DNA from: Zancudomyces culisetae
Taxonomy: Eukaryota; Kickxellomycota; Harpellomycetes; Harpellales; Legeriomycetaceae
Reading direction: 5' to 3'
DNA length: 17,997 nt
Assembly: GCA_001969505.1 (NCBI GenBank)
Contig: LSSK01000758.1
Coordinates: 1 to 17,997, forward strand
Shown here: in pieces, positions 16,066 through 17,997 of the stretch
Numbering within the stretch: position 1 is the stretch's first letter
How the letters are laid out: every line of letters begins with the position of its first letter
Translations under genes and position numbers: made by a program
The notes under the pieces: generated by a model
Seen by the model: only the letters and a program-made list of their open reading frames with translations
The model's database searches: none
What the model was told of the DNA's origin: nothing

Positions 16066-17088
16066 TTAGATGAAATAGTGCTTTCCAGGCCCCGCCATCA
16101 TACCATTTGTCCCTGGGTCACCTCTCAATCCGTCGCTACCACCAGCACCGCCAGCAGCTCCTCCCAACATCCTACCATCATTAGGGAATATCTGTTCTTT
16201 ATCTGGCACAGCTTGGAAAATTTGAAAGTTATCATCATTGACACAATCGGCGCCTCCCGATTCGACTCGCATAATGCTAGCCACATTTCCACACCGGTAA
16301 CAATAGTTTGGTGCTGACCATACAGTCACAAGGTTTCTTGCTCTAAACATAAACCGATACCCTTCCTGCACCAGCTGATGGGCTCTAGCTATCAACGAAA
16401 GGTTGTTGACATAGTTGAATTCTTCAGTTACTTTTGAACCAAACAGCCACCCTGCTCCTCTCGGCGATACTGCCCATCCATCAATATCCTCAGGATCTGA
16501 CCACATCAAATCGCAAAACGGCCCTTCGTGCGGCACCTCTATACACCGCTGGATAGTTCGGATCTGGTCAAGCGTTCGCAAGTCTGGTGATAATCCACCA
16601 TGTACACACAGTATTTTCCCATCAATTACTGCTGCTATGGTTAGATAGTCAAATACCGAACAACAATATCGCCATACATTTGCGTTTCCATACTTGACCT
16701 GTACCTCATCATAAAAGCCATACACCTGTGTAATCTGCCGACTTTCGTGGTTCCCTCTTAGCAATGTTATTCTGTCTGGATACATTAGCTTGAGACACAT
16801 TAGCAGCGTAAACGTTTCCAAACTATAATACCCACGATCTACAAAATCTCCCATAAATATATAGCTAGTTTGTTCGATCTGCCCTCCAACTCTGAACAAT
16901 TTCAATAGATCGTAGAACTGTCCGTGAATATCTCCACATACCGTTACTGGTGAAGATACTGGTTGTACATTGGATTCCTCCATCAACAATTCCTTCACCA
17001 TATCGCATAGTTTCTTCATTTGCTTTTCGGTCAAACATTTACAATTCTGTACTGTTTCTAACCACTCCTTTGGCGTTCCTAGCGACAT
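16066..17088 (-). CDS. SIT4: Sit4/PP6-type serine/threonine protein phosphatase catalytic subunit
   Basis: Sit4 is the PP6-type catalytic subunit that, with SAP subunits and Tap42, acts in TORC1 signalling, the G1/S transition, ER-Golgi traffic and tRNA modification control. The 340-aa protein opens with EWLETV and [13 protein letters not shown], and continues with [17 protein letters not shown] as in Sit4. All PPP motifs are intact: GDIHGQ (52-57), GDFVDRG (80-86), GNHE (112-115), the metal ligand His in CVHGG (163), [10 protein letters not shown] (208-217), His237, and the YRCGN loop (264-268). This is about 29 residues longer than S. cerevisiae Sit4, which has 311. Much of the excess is a Gly/Ala-rich insert at about 304-335, between the VPD segment and the C-terminal tail. 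The last residues are HYFI, where PP2A, PP4 and PP6 enzymes end in Leu; the terminal codon is ATC at 16069-16071. The start gives a Sit4-length N-terminus. It converges on YCF1. Confidence 0.95.
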   Translation of the reverse strand: MSLGTPKEWLETVQNCKCLTEKQMKKLCDMVKELLMEESNVQPVSSPVTVCGDIHGQFYDLLKLFRVGGQIEQTSYIFMGDFVDRGYYSLETFTLLMCLKLMYPDRITLLRGNHESRQITQVYGFYDEVQVKYGNANVWRYCCSVFDYLTIAAVIDGKILCVHGGLSPDLRTLDQIRTIQRCIEVPHEGPFCDLMWSDPEDIDGWAVSPRGAGWLFGSKVTEEFNYVNNLSLIARAHQLVQEGYRFMFRARNLVTVWSAPNYCYRCGNVASIMRVESGGADCVNDDNFQIFQAVPDKEQIFPNDGRMLGGAAGGAGGSDGLRGDPGTNGMMAGPGKHYFI

Positions 17089-17997
17089 TTTTGTTATTAT
17101 TACTATTTTTTTATTTTTTTGTTTGCTTTAACTTTTACACGGAAATGTTTTCGTGTTCAGAATTCTAAATCCAAATTATCTTTTGCCTATTCGAATCTAT
17201 GTCGTTCCTTTTTGTTTCTCTCTCTCTCTTTTGATCTCTGTCTTTTATTCAGATCACTTTGTATTATACAAATATTTGCAGGTCTTTGTTTTCGTTTTTG
17301 TTTATCGTTTGGTAGTACTTTTTCCAAAATTTTGTTTGATTTAAAACTTTCATGTAGAAAAATAAAAAGAAAAACTTGTAATTAATCAAATGAATTCGTT
17401 TCTTTCTATTATATTTTTTGTATTAGCATAGTACAATAAGGAATCTTTTTATCTAGACAACCCGTTGTTTTTTATTTTGCTTTTGAAACTATATTCCAGC
17501 ACATGTTTAGTACATTTAGCTGCCATTTAAAAAAAAGTAAAAAATAAAAATCTAGCTGAATAATTCATTTTTTCATCATTATTCAATTCCCTCCCCTTTT
17601 TTTTTCCTCCCTCATTTATTTTTATTTTTATTTTTGCTTTATTTATTTTATTTTTTGTCAACTTAGCCTGTTATTCAATTAGTTTTTAATGTGATAAATA
17701 AATTCAAAATCCACTAATTATTCTAGTCACTTACTTTTTTTTTTTTGCGTACTATTTAGACTATCCAATTAATCAACGTATTGATAGTAAAAAAATTATT
17801 CCTTGCATTTTTAGTTTTTCATCAATTATCCTTCAAGTAGTATAATTTTATGTCATCTACTTTTATCATTCAAATATATCCATGCCGTTCTTATACTCTT
17901 GCAATCCTTTCTTTTTTTCTTTTTTTTTTTTCCAATTTTGTCATTGCTGAAGGGTTTTAGGTAAACTTCAACTTTTACAATTAGCGTTTTTACTTTA
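17089..17997. other. SIT4 upstream region, pyrimidine-rich, no gene seen
   Basis: The plus strand here is dominated by T and CT runs: a CT dinucleotide run near 17216-17230, a C/T block near 17590-17615, repeated TTTATTTTTA near 17615-17650 and T-runs near 17735 and 17910. Read from SIT4 this is an A/G-rich leader and promoter. No homologous frame, tRNA or structured RNA was recognised. Confidence 0.6.
17216..17230. repeat. CT dinucleotide microsatellite in the SIT4 leader
   Basis: The run TTTCTCTCTCTCTCTTTT lies about 130 bp upstream of the SIT4 start, where it reads as GA repeats. GA or poly-purine tracts are common in yeast promoters and tend to exclude nucleosomes. Confidence 0.6.

Noticed and set aside
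17590-17650. ACS-like TTTATTTTTA tract as a replication origin
   Set aside because: The match to the S. cerevisiae consensus is imperfect, T-rich tracts are everywhere in this flank, and origin motifs differ between yeasts.

Overview
The window looks like nuclear DNA of an AT-rich ascomycete yeast. I infer a budding yeast (Saccharomycotina) from an early-branching or intron-retaining lineage. Three things point there. A Sit4-type phosphatase has an N-terminus very like budding-yeast Sit4, and it sits beside a Ycf1-type vacuolar ABC transporter and an Slm-type F-BAR/PH protein. One gene (COY1) is cut by six short spliceosomal introns with TACTAAC-like branch sites, while the other genes are single open frames. 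CUG is read as leucine: in the invariant ABCC motif ending KLYAWE (12675-12705), CTG encodes conserved leucines, which argues against a CUG-Ser or CUG-Ala clade. The species cannot be named from sequence alone.

Layout. Positions 1-221 are the promoter and 5' leader of COY1. COY1 (222-2593, +, seven exons, 589 aa as spliced) encodes a Golgi CASP-type coiled-coil tail-anchored protein. It converges on an unrecognised 366-aa disordered acidic/basic protein (2603-3703, -), with only 9 bp between the two stop codons. A 3.7-kb stretch without a convincing gene (3704-7414) then separates that gene from a divergently transcribed SLM1/SLM2-like gene (7415-9388, +, F-BAR plus PH, 657 aa). A further 1.8 kb without a convincing gene (9389-11222) carries six-base-periodic microsatellites and the promoter of a YCF1-like ABCC transporter (11223-15854, +, 1543 aa). 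That gene converges, across 211 bp, on SIT4 (16066-17088, -, 340 aa). The last 909 bp are the pyrimidine-rich upstream region of SIT4.

How the genes relate. They are ordinary housekeeping and stress genes and do not form an operon or cluster: Golgi trafficking (COY1), TORC2/plasma-membrane signalling (SLM), vacuolar glutathione-conjugate export (YCF1) and TORC1-linked phosphatase signalling (SIT4). I saw no transposon, CRISPR array, tRNA, rRNA or recognisable structured RNA, and no sign of a novel multi-gene system.

The points most worth a second look are: the glycine-rich insert and terminal Ile (instead of Leu) in Sit4; an abrupt codon and strand-composition switch inside YCF1 near 14500; the orphan 366-aa protein; and the large divergent intergenic region with paired TATCGATA palindromes and other inverted repeats.
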